A DNA stretch of 64,000 nt from CAWBLP01 sp963789495 (GTDB lineage Bacteria; Pseudomonadota; Alphaproteobacteria; Acetobacterales; Acetobacteraceae): assembly GCA_963789495.1 (NCBI GenBank), contig CAWBLP010000010.1, forward strand, positions 186,001-250,000, written 5' to 3'. The translations under genes were made by a program, and so were the position numbers. The notes under the pieces are model-generated. The model was not told the origin of the DNA and did not search any database. It saw nothing but the letters and a program-made list of their open reading frames with translations. Positions 27,729 to 37,300 of this stretch are shown piece after piece (positions within the stretch are counted from its first letter, which is position 1; each line of letters starts with the position of its first letter).

Positions 27729-28084
27729 CAGGCTCGGTTTGTCTCATGGCCGGGTTTGGTTTGTCATGACTGGGCCTGACCCCGCCATCTCCACTTGAAC
27801 GATCGGGTCGCGCCGCACGTGTGGCATGCTCTTTCTTGCGTAGATGGCCGAACCAAGCGCGGCCAGGACGGAAAGCACGCGGCCGCCAGGACGGGAAGTG
27901 CGACGCCGCCGAGACGGACGTGCGCAGAGCCGGCGCGGCACAGGCTGCCGCCCGTCTCATCGGCAAATCGCGAACATCAGCACTGCAGCCTACCTTCGAG
28001 CAGCCCGACGAAACCGACCTGTTACTACTGTTGCGCTATGGGTCGTGTTGATTCATCAGCGAAGGCGGGCGGAGCAACTCACCA
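27729..28084. other. intergenic, no gene seen
   Basis: This is 356 bases between the AI-2E transporter and the TadG-like gene. Several open frames cross it but none resembles a known family or has a convincing ribosome site. It probably contains the promoter of the TadG-like gene; no clear -35/-10 pair could be chosen. Confidence 0.35.
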
Positions 28085-29500
28085 ATGGTACGCAAGTCTG
28101 CTGGCCGATCCGTGCCGCTGTTTCGATGCCGCCGCTCCTCGGTTGCGCTTTATATCGCATTGCTTGCACCGGTGCTGGCCGCAGCCACCGGCCTCGGCGT
28201 GGAAGTAAGCAATTGGTCGGTGGAGCAGTTACGCATTCAGCGCGCGGCCGATACCGCCGCCATAGCCGGCGCTCTGTCCTACACCAAGACCGGTAGTGCG
28301 CAATCGGCAGCCACGGCCGCAGCAAAGCTGGCGGAGATCAACGGTTCGACCGGCACCGCCTCCCCCACCTGGGACGCCGGGACCAAGACCCTGACCGACA
28401 ACCAGATCAAGGTGCAGGTGGTAGACGGCGTAAGGCAGAGTGCCGATCTTGCGCTCAAGGTCAGCGTGCAAAAGAGTGTCCCGCTGACCATATCGCGGAT
28501 GTTCAGTTCCGGAACCTCGGTCACGGTGCGGGCAGACTCGACGGCAGAGCTGGTGCCCGGCGCCGGTGGCGGCAGCAGTGGACCGCAACCCTGCATGTTC
28601 GCGCTGAGGACAACCGCCAATGGCGGCACCGGCATCAGTGCCAACGGCTACATCAACGTGAACGCGCCTGGATGTTCGCTACGCTCCAACAGCGTCATTT
28701 CATTCAGTGGCGGCGGCACTTTCACGACTGCGGGCCTGTATGCGGCCGACAGCATCTCGATCCCGGCCTGGGTTACCATCAGTGGCGGCGGGAAATATCC
28801 CAACTCGGGCGTGCTCGACGACCCCTACAGCACAAACACCACGCTGCAGAACACCCTCGCCGGCGCCAGCAGCGTCACCGGCTCCAACATTGCCTGCGTC
28901 AATCAGAACTGTGGGCTGCCCAGCAGCGCCGGCGCCTCGTTCAATGGAAGCTATTGCTCCGGTCAGGGAACTGGCAGTGTCACTTGCTACCTGAAGCCGG
29001 GGAATTACGGCAACTGGACCGCGTTAGGCGGTGGACCCTACACCTTCAATATGGCGGCCGGATTGTACGTGTTCAGCGGCCGGGTCGATCTGCAGAACAA
29101 CACCACCACGAATGGGACCGGTGTTACGATCGTCACCGGTGGCTACTTTAACGGGCAGAACACGTTCAACTTTTACGTGACCGCGCCGAGCAATGCGCAG
29201 GCAGCGAGCACGGGGGGGATCGCCGGGGTGGTGCTGGCCAGCGCGACCAACACGACGATCAGCTTTTCCGGCAATCCGCAGTTCCTGGCGGACGGCGTGG
29301 TATATTTCCCCAACGCCACGTTCGACGGTCGCAACTCACCCACACTCGGCAGCTCGAGCAACACCTGCCTCGAGATCGTCGCGGCGAATATCCTCCTCAG
29401 TGGCAGCATCTACGTGAAAAGCAACTGCTCGGCGGTGAACGCCATAGCGTTTGGCAGCATCCCGGGAAGCACGACCTACACGGCGCAGTTGGTGCGATAG
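28085..29500 (+). CDS. TadG-like pilus-assembly-related secreted protein
   Basis: A 471-residue protein. The N-terminus (FRCRRSSVALYIALLAPVLA, then LGVEVSNWSVEQLRIQRAAD and TAAIAGALSY) is the Flp-type hydrophobic helix and AADxAA region of TadE/TadG-like proteins, which anchor in the inner membrane. After a linker ending in GAGGGSSG, the remaining 300 residues are low in charge and rich in Gly, Ser, Thr and Asn, with many short strands (FTTAGLYAADSISIPAW, FNMAAGLYVFSGRVDL). This resembles a secreted beta-helical or adhesin-like domain. No other tad/flp genes are nearby. A function in surface structures is inferred. Confidence 0.8.
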   Translation: MVRKSAGRSVPLFRCRRSSVALYIALLAPVLAAATGLGVEVSNWSVEQLRIQRAADTAAIAGALSYTKTGSAQSAATAAAKLAEINGSTGTASPTWDAGTKTLTDNQIKVQVVDGVRQSADLALKVSVQKSVPLTISRMFSSGTSVTVRADSTAELVPGAGGGSSGPQPCMFALRTTANGGTGISANGYINVNAPGCSLRSNSVISFSGGGTFTTAGLYAADSISIPAWVTISGGGKYPNSGVLDDPYSTNTTLQNTLAGASSVTGSNIACVNQNCGLPSSAGASFNGSYCSGQGTGSVTCYLKPGNYGNWTALGGGPYTFNMAAGLYVFSGRVDLQNNTTTNGTGVTIVTGGYFNGQNTFNFYVTAPSNAQAASTGGIAGVVLASATNTTISFSGNPQFLADGVVYFPNATFDGRNSPTLGSSSNTCLEIVAANILLSGSIYVKSNCSAVNAIAFGSIPGSTTYTAQLVR

Positions 29501-29505
29501 GGATT

Positions 29506-29534
29506 GACGGGCGAGGCCGGCGCTCCCGCCCGTC
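29506..29534. terminator. terminator hairpin between convergent genes
   Basis: GACGGGCG (29506-29513) and CGCCCGTC (29527-29534) form a perfect 8-bp stem in the 41-base gap between the TadG-like gene and the leftward MaoC gene. Confidence 0.6.
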
Positions 29535-29541
29535 GCTGTCG

Positions 29542-29997
29542 CTATTCCTTGGGCTGTTTGCGCATCATCGCCTGGCGGCGACAGATCGCCACCATCTCAT
29601 TACGCTGATTCCAGCAGGTGTGTTCGAATTCCACGATCCCAACTTCGGGACGAGACCGGCTCTCACGCATCGCCATGACCTTGGTGCGTGCCCGCAGCGT
29701 ATCGCCGTGGAACACCGGTTTGGGAAAGCGCATGTCGGTGAACCCCAGATTACCGACGGTGGTGCCGACGGTGGTATCGTTCACACTCATGCCGACCATC
29801 AGACCCGCGGTGAACATCGAGTTCACGATGCGCTGACCGAATTCGGTCTTGGCCGCGAATTCCGCGTCGAGATGCAACGGCTGCACGTTCAGGGTCAACG
29901 CGCTGAACAGCGTATTGTCCATTTCCGTCACGGTGCGCGTCCAGGGGTGCTCAAACTCCTGTCCGATAAAGAACTGGTCGTAATACAGGCCTGCCAC
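29542..29997 (-). CDS. MaoC-family enoyl-CoA hydratase
   Basis: A 151-residue single hot-dog-fold protein. YYDQFFIGQEFEHPWTRTVT opens the MaoC domain. TLNVQPLHLDAEFAAKTEFG holds the active-site His with the NxQPxH variant seen in the mesaconyl-CoA/beta-methylmalyl-CoA dehydratase-like branch. LGFTDMRFPKPVFHGDTLRA closes the core. It should add or remove water on a CoA-thioester double bond. It fits the CoA-transferase and thiolase genes elsewhere in the window, though it stands alone here. Confidence 0.9.
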   Translation of the reverse strand: MAGLYYDQFFIGQEFEHPWTRTVTEMDNTLFSALTLNVQPLHLDAEFAAKTEFGQRIVNSMFTAGLMVGMSVNDTTVGTTVGNLGFTDMRFPKPVFHGDTLRARTKVMAMRESRSRPEVGIVEFEHTCWNQRNEMVAICRRQAMMRKQPKE

Positions 29998-30063
29998 CGA
30001 CGCGATCCCCCTTGCCTTGCGCTTGCGGCAGCAGGCTAGGCAGACGATCGCGGCCTGTCCAAC

Positions 30064-30200
30064 GCATCGCGTCGGGGCTTTGCCCCGCCCCCCTCCAGCG
30101 AAAGCTCACCTTCGTAATCCCACTCGGGTTGGATAGGGGTGCAAGCTCAAGGCGCGAGATGGGGTTTCGGGGGCGACGCCCGCAACGCTTGCGTCACCCT
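30064..30200. repeat. degenerate copy of the GC-rich hairpin repeat
   Basis: CGGGGC-TTT-GCCCCG starts the block near 30069 and GGGGGCGACGCCC with a following CGCTTGC-like tail ends it near 30195. The same opening and closing pieces are present, in the same order, in the larger block at 40570-40840. The middle differs, so this looks like an eroded member of the same extragenic repeat family. Confidence 0.5.
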
Positions 30201-30336
30201 GGCATCGGTTGCCTTCAAGTCGAAGTGACCAAACGCAAGCGGGACTCGACATCCGCGTGAGGGGGGTTTGATCCCGCGCATGACCATCCCGTTATCTGAT
30301 GCGCTACCGGCTTCTCTTGCCAAAGGACAACAGGAC

Positions 30337-30492
30337 ATGCCCAGCAAGATCACCCTCGCACTTCTGCTCACCATGCTGTTCGGCGTTTTGCCACTGCTCA
30401 CCGCCTGTCACACGACTGCTGGTGCCGGTGAGGATCTGACCGCCGCCGGCCATGGCATTACCAACTCGGCCGAAAAGAACACCCATTACTGA
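30337..30492 (+). CDS. entericidin-like small lipoprotein
   Basis: A 51-residue protein with a lipoprotein signal: MPSKITLALLLTMLFGVLPL followed by the lipobox LTAC, giving a mature lipoprotein of about 27 residues. The mature part, CHTTAGAGEDLTAAGHGITN, is typical of entericidin A/B (GxGxDxxxxGxxxxxxA). Entericidins are small envelope lipoproteins linked to stationary phase and stress. ATG 30337 is preferred over upstream starts because the signal begins there and AAGGACAACAGG is upstream. It precedes a CsbD gene and a DUF3309 gene. Confidence 0.88.
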   Translation: MPSKITLALLLTMLFGVLPLLTACHTTAGAGEDLTAAGHGITNSAEKNTHY

Positions 30493-30516
30493 GCCAGCAG
30501 GGAAAGGAGACGAGCC

Positions 30517-30708
30517 ATGGATAAGGATCGGATCGACGGCGCCATGAAGCAGGCGACGGGTGCGGTGAAGGAGGCCGTCGGCAAGGTCACAGGTGATGCC
30601 AAGACCGAAGCCGAAGGCAAGGCCGATAAGGCAGAAGGCAAGGTCCAGAACGCTGTCGGCGGGATGAAGGATGCCGCCCGAGAGGCACGCGACCGCATCA
30701 CGAAGTGA
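30517..30708 (+). CDS. CsbD family stress protein
   Basis: A 63-residue, highly charged helical protein made of short repeats (AMKQATGAVKEAVGKVTGDA, then KAEGKVQNAVGGMKDAAREA). This is the CsbD pattern, found in general-stress regulons of many bacteria. The role is unknown. AAAGGAGACGAGCC provides a strong ribosome site. It lies 24 bases after the entericidin-like gene and 12 before the DUF3309 gene, suggesting one stress-induced transcript. Confidence 0.93.
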   Translation: MDKDRIDGAMKQATGAVKEAVGKVTGDAKTEAEGKADKAEGKVQNAVGGMKDAAREARDRITK

Positions 30709-30720
30709 CGGAGGCAGCCT

Positions 30721-30876
30721 GTGCTCTACACAGTTCTTGTCATCATCCTTCTGCTCCTGCTGATCGGGGCACTGCCGACCTGGCCGTATAGCGGCGGCTG
30801 GGGGTACTACCCGAGCGGCGGATTAGGATTGATCCTGATCGTCGTTGTCGTCCTGCTATTGGCCGGCGGCATCTGA
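30721..30876 (+). CDS. DUF3309 small membrane protein
   Basis: A 51-residue hydrophobic protein starting at GTG 30721 with AGGCAGCCT just upstream. The sequence is two membrane segments (LYTVLVIILLLLLIGALPTW and LGLILIVVVVLLLAGGI) separated by a short loop, PYSGGWGYYPSGG. The LPTWPYS...WGYYPSGGLG pattern is diagnostic of DUF3309, a small proteobacterial family of unknown function. It is easily missed because it starts with GTG and is short. It is probably the third gene of the entericidin-CsbD run. Confidence 0.88.
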   Translation: MLYTVLVIILLLLLIGALPTWPYSGGWGYYPSGGLGLILIVVVVLLLAGGI

Positions 30877-31023
30877 CAGCGGTTACCACGTAGCCCGCGG
30901 ACACAGGGTTGGCGCCACGGCCTGGGCGATCACTTCGCGCGGGCCGTGGTCGCTTGGCGCGTGCTTGCCCGTTTGCGTCGAAGCGGGCGGCAGCCCAGCG
31001 TCAAGCCTCGCAACCACGAAGGC

Positions 31024-32566
31024 TCAGGCAGCCAACTTTTCGGCGCGTACGTCCTTCACGTCGCGGAATGTCAGGCCGGGTGCGAGTTCGGCCGCACGGC
31101 GCATCATGAACGCAGAGCTGGCGAGGAAGACCGGATCGCCGTCCACGTCATCCGCCATGCCCGAGCGGTTCTCGGACACGAAGCGATCCAGTTCGGCCTT
31201 GTCGCCGGCGGAGATCCAGCGGGCGAGCGCGAACGGGGGCGCCTCAAACCCGATCTTCACGCCATATTCGGCGACCAAACGCGCCTGCAGGACATCCAAC
31301 TGCAACGTGCCGACCACGCCGACCAAGCGGCGCCGATCCATCCTGCGGGCGGAACAGCTGCACCACTCCCTCTTCCGCCAGCTCCTGCAGCGCCTGACGC
31401 AGCTTCTTCGCCTTCATCGCGTCGTCCAGCCGCACCCGGCGCAGGATTTCTGGCGCGAAATACGGCACACCGACGAAGTTGACATCCTCGCCCTCGGTCA
31501 GCGTATCGCCGATGCGCAGCGTGCCGTGGTTGGGGATGCCGACCACGTCGCCGGCGAAGGCCTCATCGGCAATTTCGCGCTCGCGGGCGAAGAAGAATTG
31601 CGGCGCGTGCAGCGGGATCAGCTTGCCGGTGCGCACTTGCTTCAGCCGCATGCCGCGCACCAGCCGGCCGGAGCAGACCCGGGCGAAGGCGATCCGGTCG
31701 CGGTGGTTGGGGTCCATGTTCGCCTGGATCTTGAATACCAGCGCGGTCAGCGCCGGCTCGCCGGCCTGCACGGTGCGCGTGTCGGCCGGCTGGGCGCGCG
31801 GCGACGGCCCGTATTCGGCCAGCGCGTCGAGCAGGTCGTTCACGCCGATCCCCTTGATCGCGCTGCCGAAATACACCGGCGTCAGGTGCCCGGCGAGGAA
31901 GTCGCCGCGGTCGAACGTCGGCAGCGCCTCCCGCACCAGATCGACCTCGTCCGCCACCGCCTGCATGCGCGGATCGGACTGCGGCAGTGGCACAGCCAGG
32001 TGAATGGCGCGGTTGCGCAGGTCATAGGTGCCGACGAAGTCCGAGGCGCGGCCGACCGGCCAGGTCGCCGGCGTGGTGTCCAGCGCCAGCGTGGCCGCCA
32101 CCTCGTCCAGCAGTTCGATCGGGTCGCGCGCCTCGCGGTCCATCTTGTTGATGAAGGTGATGATCGGGATGTCGCGCAGGCGGCAGATCTCGAACAGCTT
32201 GCGGGTGCGCGCCTCGATCCCCTTGGCGGCGTCGATCACCATCACCGCGGCGTCAACAGCGGTGAGCGTGCGGTAGGTGTCCTCCGAGAAGTCTTCGTGG
32301 CCCGGCGTATCCAGCAGGTTGAACACGCAGCCGCTGTGCTCAAAGGTCATCACCGAGGTGACAACGGAGATGCCGCGATCGCGCTCGATGCCCATCCAGT
32401 CCGACCGTGTGCGCCGCCGCTCGCCCTTCGCGCGCACATTGCCGGCGAGCTGGATCGCGCCGCCGGCGCGCAGCAGGTGTTCCGTCAGCGTGGTCTTGCC
32501 CGCGTCCGGATGCGAGATGATCGCAAAGGTACGGCGGCGGGCGATTTCGGCGGCGGGGTCGGTCAT
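31024..32566 (-). pseudogene. prfC: peptide chain release factor 3, frameshifted
   Basis: ATG 32566 starts a normal RF3 GTPase: RRRTFAIISHPDAGKTTLTE (P-loop), MGIERDRGISVVTSVM (switch I), LLDTPGHEDFSEDTYR (switch II) and ITFINKMDREARDPIE (NKxD). The frame runs to about 31332 (LQELAEEGVVQLFRPQDG), then is lost. The rest, LVGVVGTLQLDVLQARL to the end, lies in the next frame down to 31024. The slip equals one extra base. Joined, the protein is about 514 residues, the usual size. RF3 removes RF1/RF2 from the ribosome and is dispensable in many bacteria, so real loss is possible; a sequencing indel is equally plausible. Confidence 0.9.
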
Positions 32567-32752
32567 GCGGGCCTCGACAGGAAAGCGCCCGAGCTGGGGG
32601 CGTCGGGCGCTGCAGCCTGTCATATAGGGTGGCAGGGGCGAAAACCAGGGTTCGGGCCGGGATGGCGCGCCGTGCCGGAGGACGGGGTCGGCAGCAGTGC
32701 GGCGCCGCCGCATGGCGGCGTATTGTGGCGTCGGACAGCCGTCGGCCCGGCG

Positions 32753-33466
32753 CTAGGCCGGGCGGCGCCGGCGGATCATCATGCAGAGCACGGCCAGCCC
32801 GGTGGCAAACGCCGGGAGCGAAGCCGGCTCCGGCACCACCGCGGTGCCGTTGAGGGTCAGCGCGAAGGTGGCCGGCGAACCCAGCGGACCGGAGCCAAAA
32901 ACAATCCGGTTGATCAGGGTGAGCGAGCCGAGGCCGGTGCCGATGGTTTCGACCTCACCCGGCCGGGAATCGCCGGAGGTGAACGGGAAACTCAGCTTGA
33001 ACAACTGCACGTCCAGCCCGAACGCGGAATCGGCCGGGCTGTACCAGACATCCGCTCGGTCCATGGTGCTTTTGGTCAGTGTGACCATGCCGTCGACCCG
33101 GGCGGGCTGCGGAAGAATGTCGGTCAGGGTCGCGTAGAAATCGATGGAACCGGCGCCCGCATCGAGCTTGTTGACGCCGTCCGTGCTGAGCGCGATCAGC
33201 AGCGTCCCGCCGCCCGTGGTATAGCTCGCCGTGTAGCTGGCCATAATCGTGCCGGTGTAACCAGCGCCGGCGTCCAGGGTGTAGGATATCGTCCCACTGG
33301 TTCCGTCATCGTCGCCAGTGCCGTTATCGGCGATGATCGTCGCCGGACCGCCGAACGAAGATGGGGCCGACGTGTCGAAGCCGAACTGGAGCGCCGGCGT
33401 GGCCCGTGCCGCCGTCGCGACGATCAACCCGCCGAATAGAAACGATCCCGCCAGCCGCCAGCGCAT
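32753..33466 (-). CDS. PEP-CTERM sorting-domain protein
   Basis: A 237-residue exported protein. Signal peptide: MRWRLAGSFLFGGLIVATAA, cleaved near ARA. The mature part is strand-rich and polar. The C-terminus is a complete PEP-CTERM signal: VVPEPASLPAFATGLAVLCM, a hydrophobic stretch, then MIRRRRPA. Such proteins are recognised by an exosortase and placed on the cell surface or in the extracellular matrix, usually with exopolysaccharide. ATG 33466 has GGGGGAGAGG upstream. No exosortase is in the window. A sigma-54-like promoter lies upstream. Confidence 0.93.
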   Translation of the reverse strand: MRWRLAGSFLFGGLIVATAARATPALQFGFDTSAPSSFGGPATIIADNGTGDDDGTSGTISYTLDAGAGYTGTIMASYTASYTTGGGTLLIALSTDGVNKLDAGAGSIDFYATLTDILPQPARVDGMVTLTKSTMDRADVWYSPADSAFGLDVQLFKLSFPFTSGDSRPGEVETIGTGLGSLTLINRIVFGSGPLGSPATFALTLNGTAVVPEPASLPAFATGLAVLCMMIRRRRPA

Positions 33467-33851
33467 GCCTCTCCCCCTGTCGGTTTGTTCTGAACCCGTC
33501 CGTTGTTGGTGTGCCGCGCCTGCTGCGACGGTCGTTTCGATGATTACGAGCAAAATTGATGCCACTTTGATATATGTCTGTAAAAAAACGAACTTCTTGG
33601 GGCGTTCGGGGCGGCACCGTGGCCAGGTGTAAAAAATTCCGACAGGTCTGTAGGGAGTCCGATCGGGTGGCGACCGGATCAGGCAGCCGATCCGCATTTG
33701 CTGCTGCGGCCCCAGCCCCGCCGTGGCGCGTCCATGGCCCACCGGTTCGGCCCGAGGCGGTACGCGAAACGCGCCGGACAGGTCGCCCCATCCAGCGCGG
33801 ATCGGTTCACGCCGTCGTCAGCCCGGCGGTGCTGCGGGCCGGAGGCTGAGC
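33467..33851. other. intergenic region upstream of the PEP-CTERM gene
   Basis: 385 bases between the PEP-CTERM gene and a small secreted-protein gene. It holds the sigma-54-like site listed separately and an AT-rich stretch around 33545-33600. No gene could be supported in the remaining part. Confidence 0.4.
33549..33564 (-). promoter_or_regulatory. sigma-54-like promoter for the PEP-CTERM gene
   Basis: Read on the minus strand this is TGGCAT-CAATT-TTGCT, against the sigma-54 consensus TGGCAC-N5-TTGCW: only the last base of the -24 box differs and the spacing is exact. It lies 83 bases before the ATG of the PEP-CTERM gene. PEP-CTERM genes are often driven by RpoN with the PrsK/PrsR system, which supports the call. 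Confidence 0.65.
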
Positions 33852-34139
33852 TCAGTAGCGGTAGCCGTAGTTGTAGCCATACCAGCTCCGATACGGATAG
33901 GCATGCCGCCAGCCGTAATGCTCCCGGCGCCAATGCTCGCGCCGCCAGTGCTCACGCCGCGCATGCTCCCAGCGCTCATGACGGCAGCGCGGGCCGCAGC
34001 CCCAGTCCACCGGCTGGATCGCGGCATCCGCCGTCGCCCCCGGGGCGACCGGGCCCGCCAGCGGCGCAGCCGAGGCGCCAAGCGGTGCGAGGGCCAGCAT
34101 TCCGGCGAAGGCGATGGAGGCGGTGATGATCTTGCGCAT
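33852..34139 (-). CDS. small secreted protein with Trp-Arg-Arg-Glu-His repeats
   Basis: A 95-residue protein. Signal peptide: MRKIITASIAFAGMLALAPL, cleaved near ASA. After a short linker comes DWGCGPRCRHERW, followed by repeats of the type ARREHWRREHWRREHYGWRH, and an aromatic end rich in Tyr (SWYGYNYGYRY). The GCGPxC opening is seen in small exported proteins of alphaproteobacteria that lack an assigned function. The His/Arg/aromatic composition could suit metal or polyanion binding, but that is speculation. AAAGGAGAGG precedes the ATG. Confidence 0.75.
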   Translation of the reverse strand: MRKIITASIAFAGMLALAPLGASAAPLAGPVAPGATADAAIQPVDWGCGPRCRHERWEHARREHWRREHWRREHYGWRHAYPYRSWYGYNYGYRY

Positions 34140-34345
34140 GGTCGGATCCTCTCCTTTTCCAGGTTTGCAACCTGGCCACCGGTCGGGACGACACCAGGGC
34201 GAGACCAAGGCAAGAAATCGGCATTGTGTTTCAGAATGACACAAGCGCTTGTGGCCCGCGGCGGGAGCAGTGGCGGGCGGCTGCCCCTCCCACAAGGCGG
34301 ACGGGCGGTATAGGCTACGGCGATGCAGCTCCCTGGCCCCCTGGC

Positions 34346-37300
34346 ATGATCGACACCGCAATCACGCTCGACGACAAATACGACCGTGAGCAAGGTCGCG
34401 TCCTGATCTCCGGCACCCAGGCGCTGGTGCGGCTGCCGCTGATGCAGCGCGCCCGCGACCAGGCCGCCGGCCTCGACACGCGCGGCTTCATCTCCGGCTA
34501 TCGCGGCTCCCCACTCGGCAATTACGACGCCGCCCTGTGGGATGCCGGGCGCCGCATCCACGAGGCGGGGATCGTGTTCCGCCCGGGCGTCAATGAGGAA
34601 ATGGCCGCCACCGCCTGCTGGGGCACCCAGCAGGTCGGGCTGATCGACGGCGCCCGTCACGATGGCGTGTTCGCAATCTGGTACGGCAAGGGCCCCGGCG
34701 TCAGCCGCGCCGGCGATGCGCTGAAGCACGGCAATTTCGCCGGGACATCCCCGCATGGCGGCGTGCTGGTGCTGGCCGGCGACGACCACGCGGCGAAAAG
34801 CTCCACCTCCGCCCATCAGTCGGACCCGGAACTCGCCGCGGCGCTGATCCCGGTGCTGAACCCGGCCGATGTGCAGGACTATCTCGATCTCGGCCTGCAC
34901 GGTTTCGCCCTGTCGCGCTATTGCGGCCTGTGGGTCGGGTTCAAGTGCCTGACCGATACGGTGGAGAGCACCGCCACCGTGTCGATCGAACCGGACCGCC
35001 TGCGCGTCGTGCTGCCGGAGGCCAGACATCCGGATTGGCATATCAAGCGGCAGTTCGCCCCCCAGCAGGACGAGATGTCCGCCTATCGCTGGCGCCTGCC
35101 CGCGGTGCACGCCTATGTGCGCGCCAACCGGCTGGACCGCGTCACCCACGATGCACCGGCGCGCACCCTGGGCGTGGTGACTTGCGGCAAGTCCTGGAGC
35201 GATCTGCGCCAGGCCTTCGTCATGCTGGGACTAGACGCGGCGCGGCTCGAAGCGCTGGGCATTCGCGTGCTGAAACTGGCGCTGACATGGCCGGTGGAGC
35301 CGGAGACCCTCACCGAGTTCGCCCGCGGTCATCGCGAGCTGCTGGTGATCGAGGAGAAGCGCGCCTTCGTCGAACCGCAGGCCGCTCGTATCCTGTACAA
35401 TCTGCCGGCCGACGCGCGGCCGGACCTGTCCGGCAAGACCACCCCCGGCGGCAAGCCGCTGCTGCGCTCGGATGGCGACCTCTCGCCATTGGACATCGCC
35501 CAGGCACTGCTGAACCGGCTGGACGCGCTGGGCCTGGCCGACGAACCCTTGCAGGTTCGGCGGCAAAAACTGCGCGCCGCGGCGGTCGCGCCCGGCAACA
35601 GCCCGATGCTGGTGCGCTCGCCCGGTTTCTGCTCGGGCTGCCCGCACAACACCTCGACCCGGATCCCCGACGGCAGCACGGCGATGGGCGGCATCGGCTG
35701 CCATACCATGGCAATCTGGCTGCCCGACCGGCCCACTTTGCCCCCCACGCAGATGGGCGGCGAAGGCGCCACCTGGATCGGCATGGCGCCGTTCACCGAC
35801 ACGCCGCACATGTTCCAGAACCTGGGCGACGGCACGTATTTCCACTCCGGCCTGCTGGCGATCCGTGCCGCGGTCGCTGCCGGGGTGAACATCACCTACA
35901 AGATCCTGTACAACGACGCGGTGGCGATGACCGGCGGCCAGCCGGTGGACGGGCCGATCTCCGTACCGCTGGTCGTGCAGCAGGTGCTGGCCGAGAGCGT
36001 GGCCCAGGTCGTGGTGGTGTCCGACCATCCCGAGGCGTGGTCCGGCGGCACCCTGCCGGCCGGTGTCAAGGTGCATCACCGCGACGGGCTGGACCAGGTG
36101 CAGCGCGCGCTGCGGGAGGTGCCGGGCACCTCGGTGCTGGTCTATGTGCAGACCTGCGCGGCCGAAAAGCGCCGCCGCCGCAAGCGCGGCCTGATGGAGG
36201 ACCCGGCGAAGCGCTACGTCATCAACGAGGACGTATGCGAGGGCTGCGGCGACTGCTCCACCCAGTCCAACTGCGTCAGCCTGATCCCGGTGGAGACCGC
36301 GTTCGGCCGCAAGCGGCAGATCGACCAGTCGAGCTGCAACAAGGACTATTCCTGCGTGAAGGGGTTCTGCCCGAGCTTCGTCACCGTGGAGGGCGGCAAG
36401 CCGCGGCGCGGCCGAGCGGCGGCGGCCGAGACCGGACCGATGCCGGTGCCGGAGCTGCCGGCGATCGACGGCACCTGGAACGTGCTGATCACCGGGATCG
36501 GCGGCACCGGCGTGGTCACCGTCGGCGCGGTGCTGGCGATGGCCGCACATCTGGAGGGAAAATCCTGCACCGCGCTGGATCTGACCGGGTTGAGCCAGAA
36601 GAATGGCGCGGTCAGCTCCCATCTGCGCATCGCCGACGATGCCTCGGCGCTATCCTCCGCGCGGCTCGGCCCCGGCATGACCGACATGCTGATCGGCTGC
36701 GACCTGGTGGTCGCGGCCAGCCCGGACTCGCGCGCCACCTTCCGGCGCGGCGAGACGCGCGGCGTGGTGAACGCACATCTGGTGCCGACCATGCAGTTCC
36801 AGCAGGAACCGGACCTGGCGCTGGACACCGCGCCCTACCGCGCCGCACTGGATGCGTCGATCGGCGCCGATCGGACCCGGTTCATCGAGGCCACCACGAT
36901 CGCCACGCGCCTGCTGGGCGATGCGATCGCCACCAACATGTTCATGGTCGGCGCCGCCTGGCAGAGCGGCGGGCTGCCGATTTCGGCCGAGGCGATCCGC
37001 CACGCCATCGCCCTGAACGGCGTGGCGGTGGAGATGAACCAGCGCGCGTTTGATTGGGGCCGGCTGGCGGTGGCCGATCCGGCGCGGCTGGAGACGCTGA
37101 CGACCGCCGGTCCGACCCGCACTCTGCCGCGCAGTCTGGATGAGGTGGTCGCGCATCACGCTGCGTTCCTGACGCGCTACCAGAACGCCAGGCTGGCGCG
37201 CCGCTATGAAGATTTCGTCGCGCGGGTCCGCCAGGCGGAAACCGCTGCCGTGCCCGGCCAGACCGCGCTGAGCCTGGCGGTGGCGCGCACCTTGGCGCGG

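Noticed and set aside
30845..33439. Very long open frame of 864 codons on the plus strand
   Set aside because: It is the antisense of prfC and of the PEP-CTERM gene; the minus strand has clear RF3 motifs, while this frame has no recognisable domain. It is a product of high GC content.
34921..37053. 710-codon plus-strand frame inside the oxidoreductase gene
   Set aside because: It overlaps the real frame, which carries the TPP and 4Fe-4S motifs, and its composition is Arg/Ala/Gly-rich as expected of a shadow frame.
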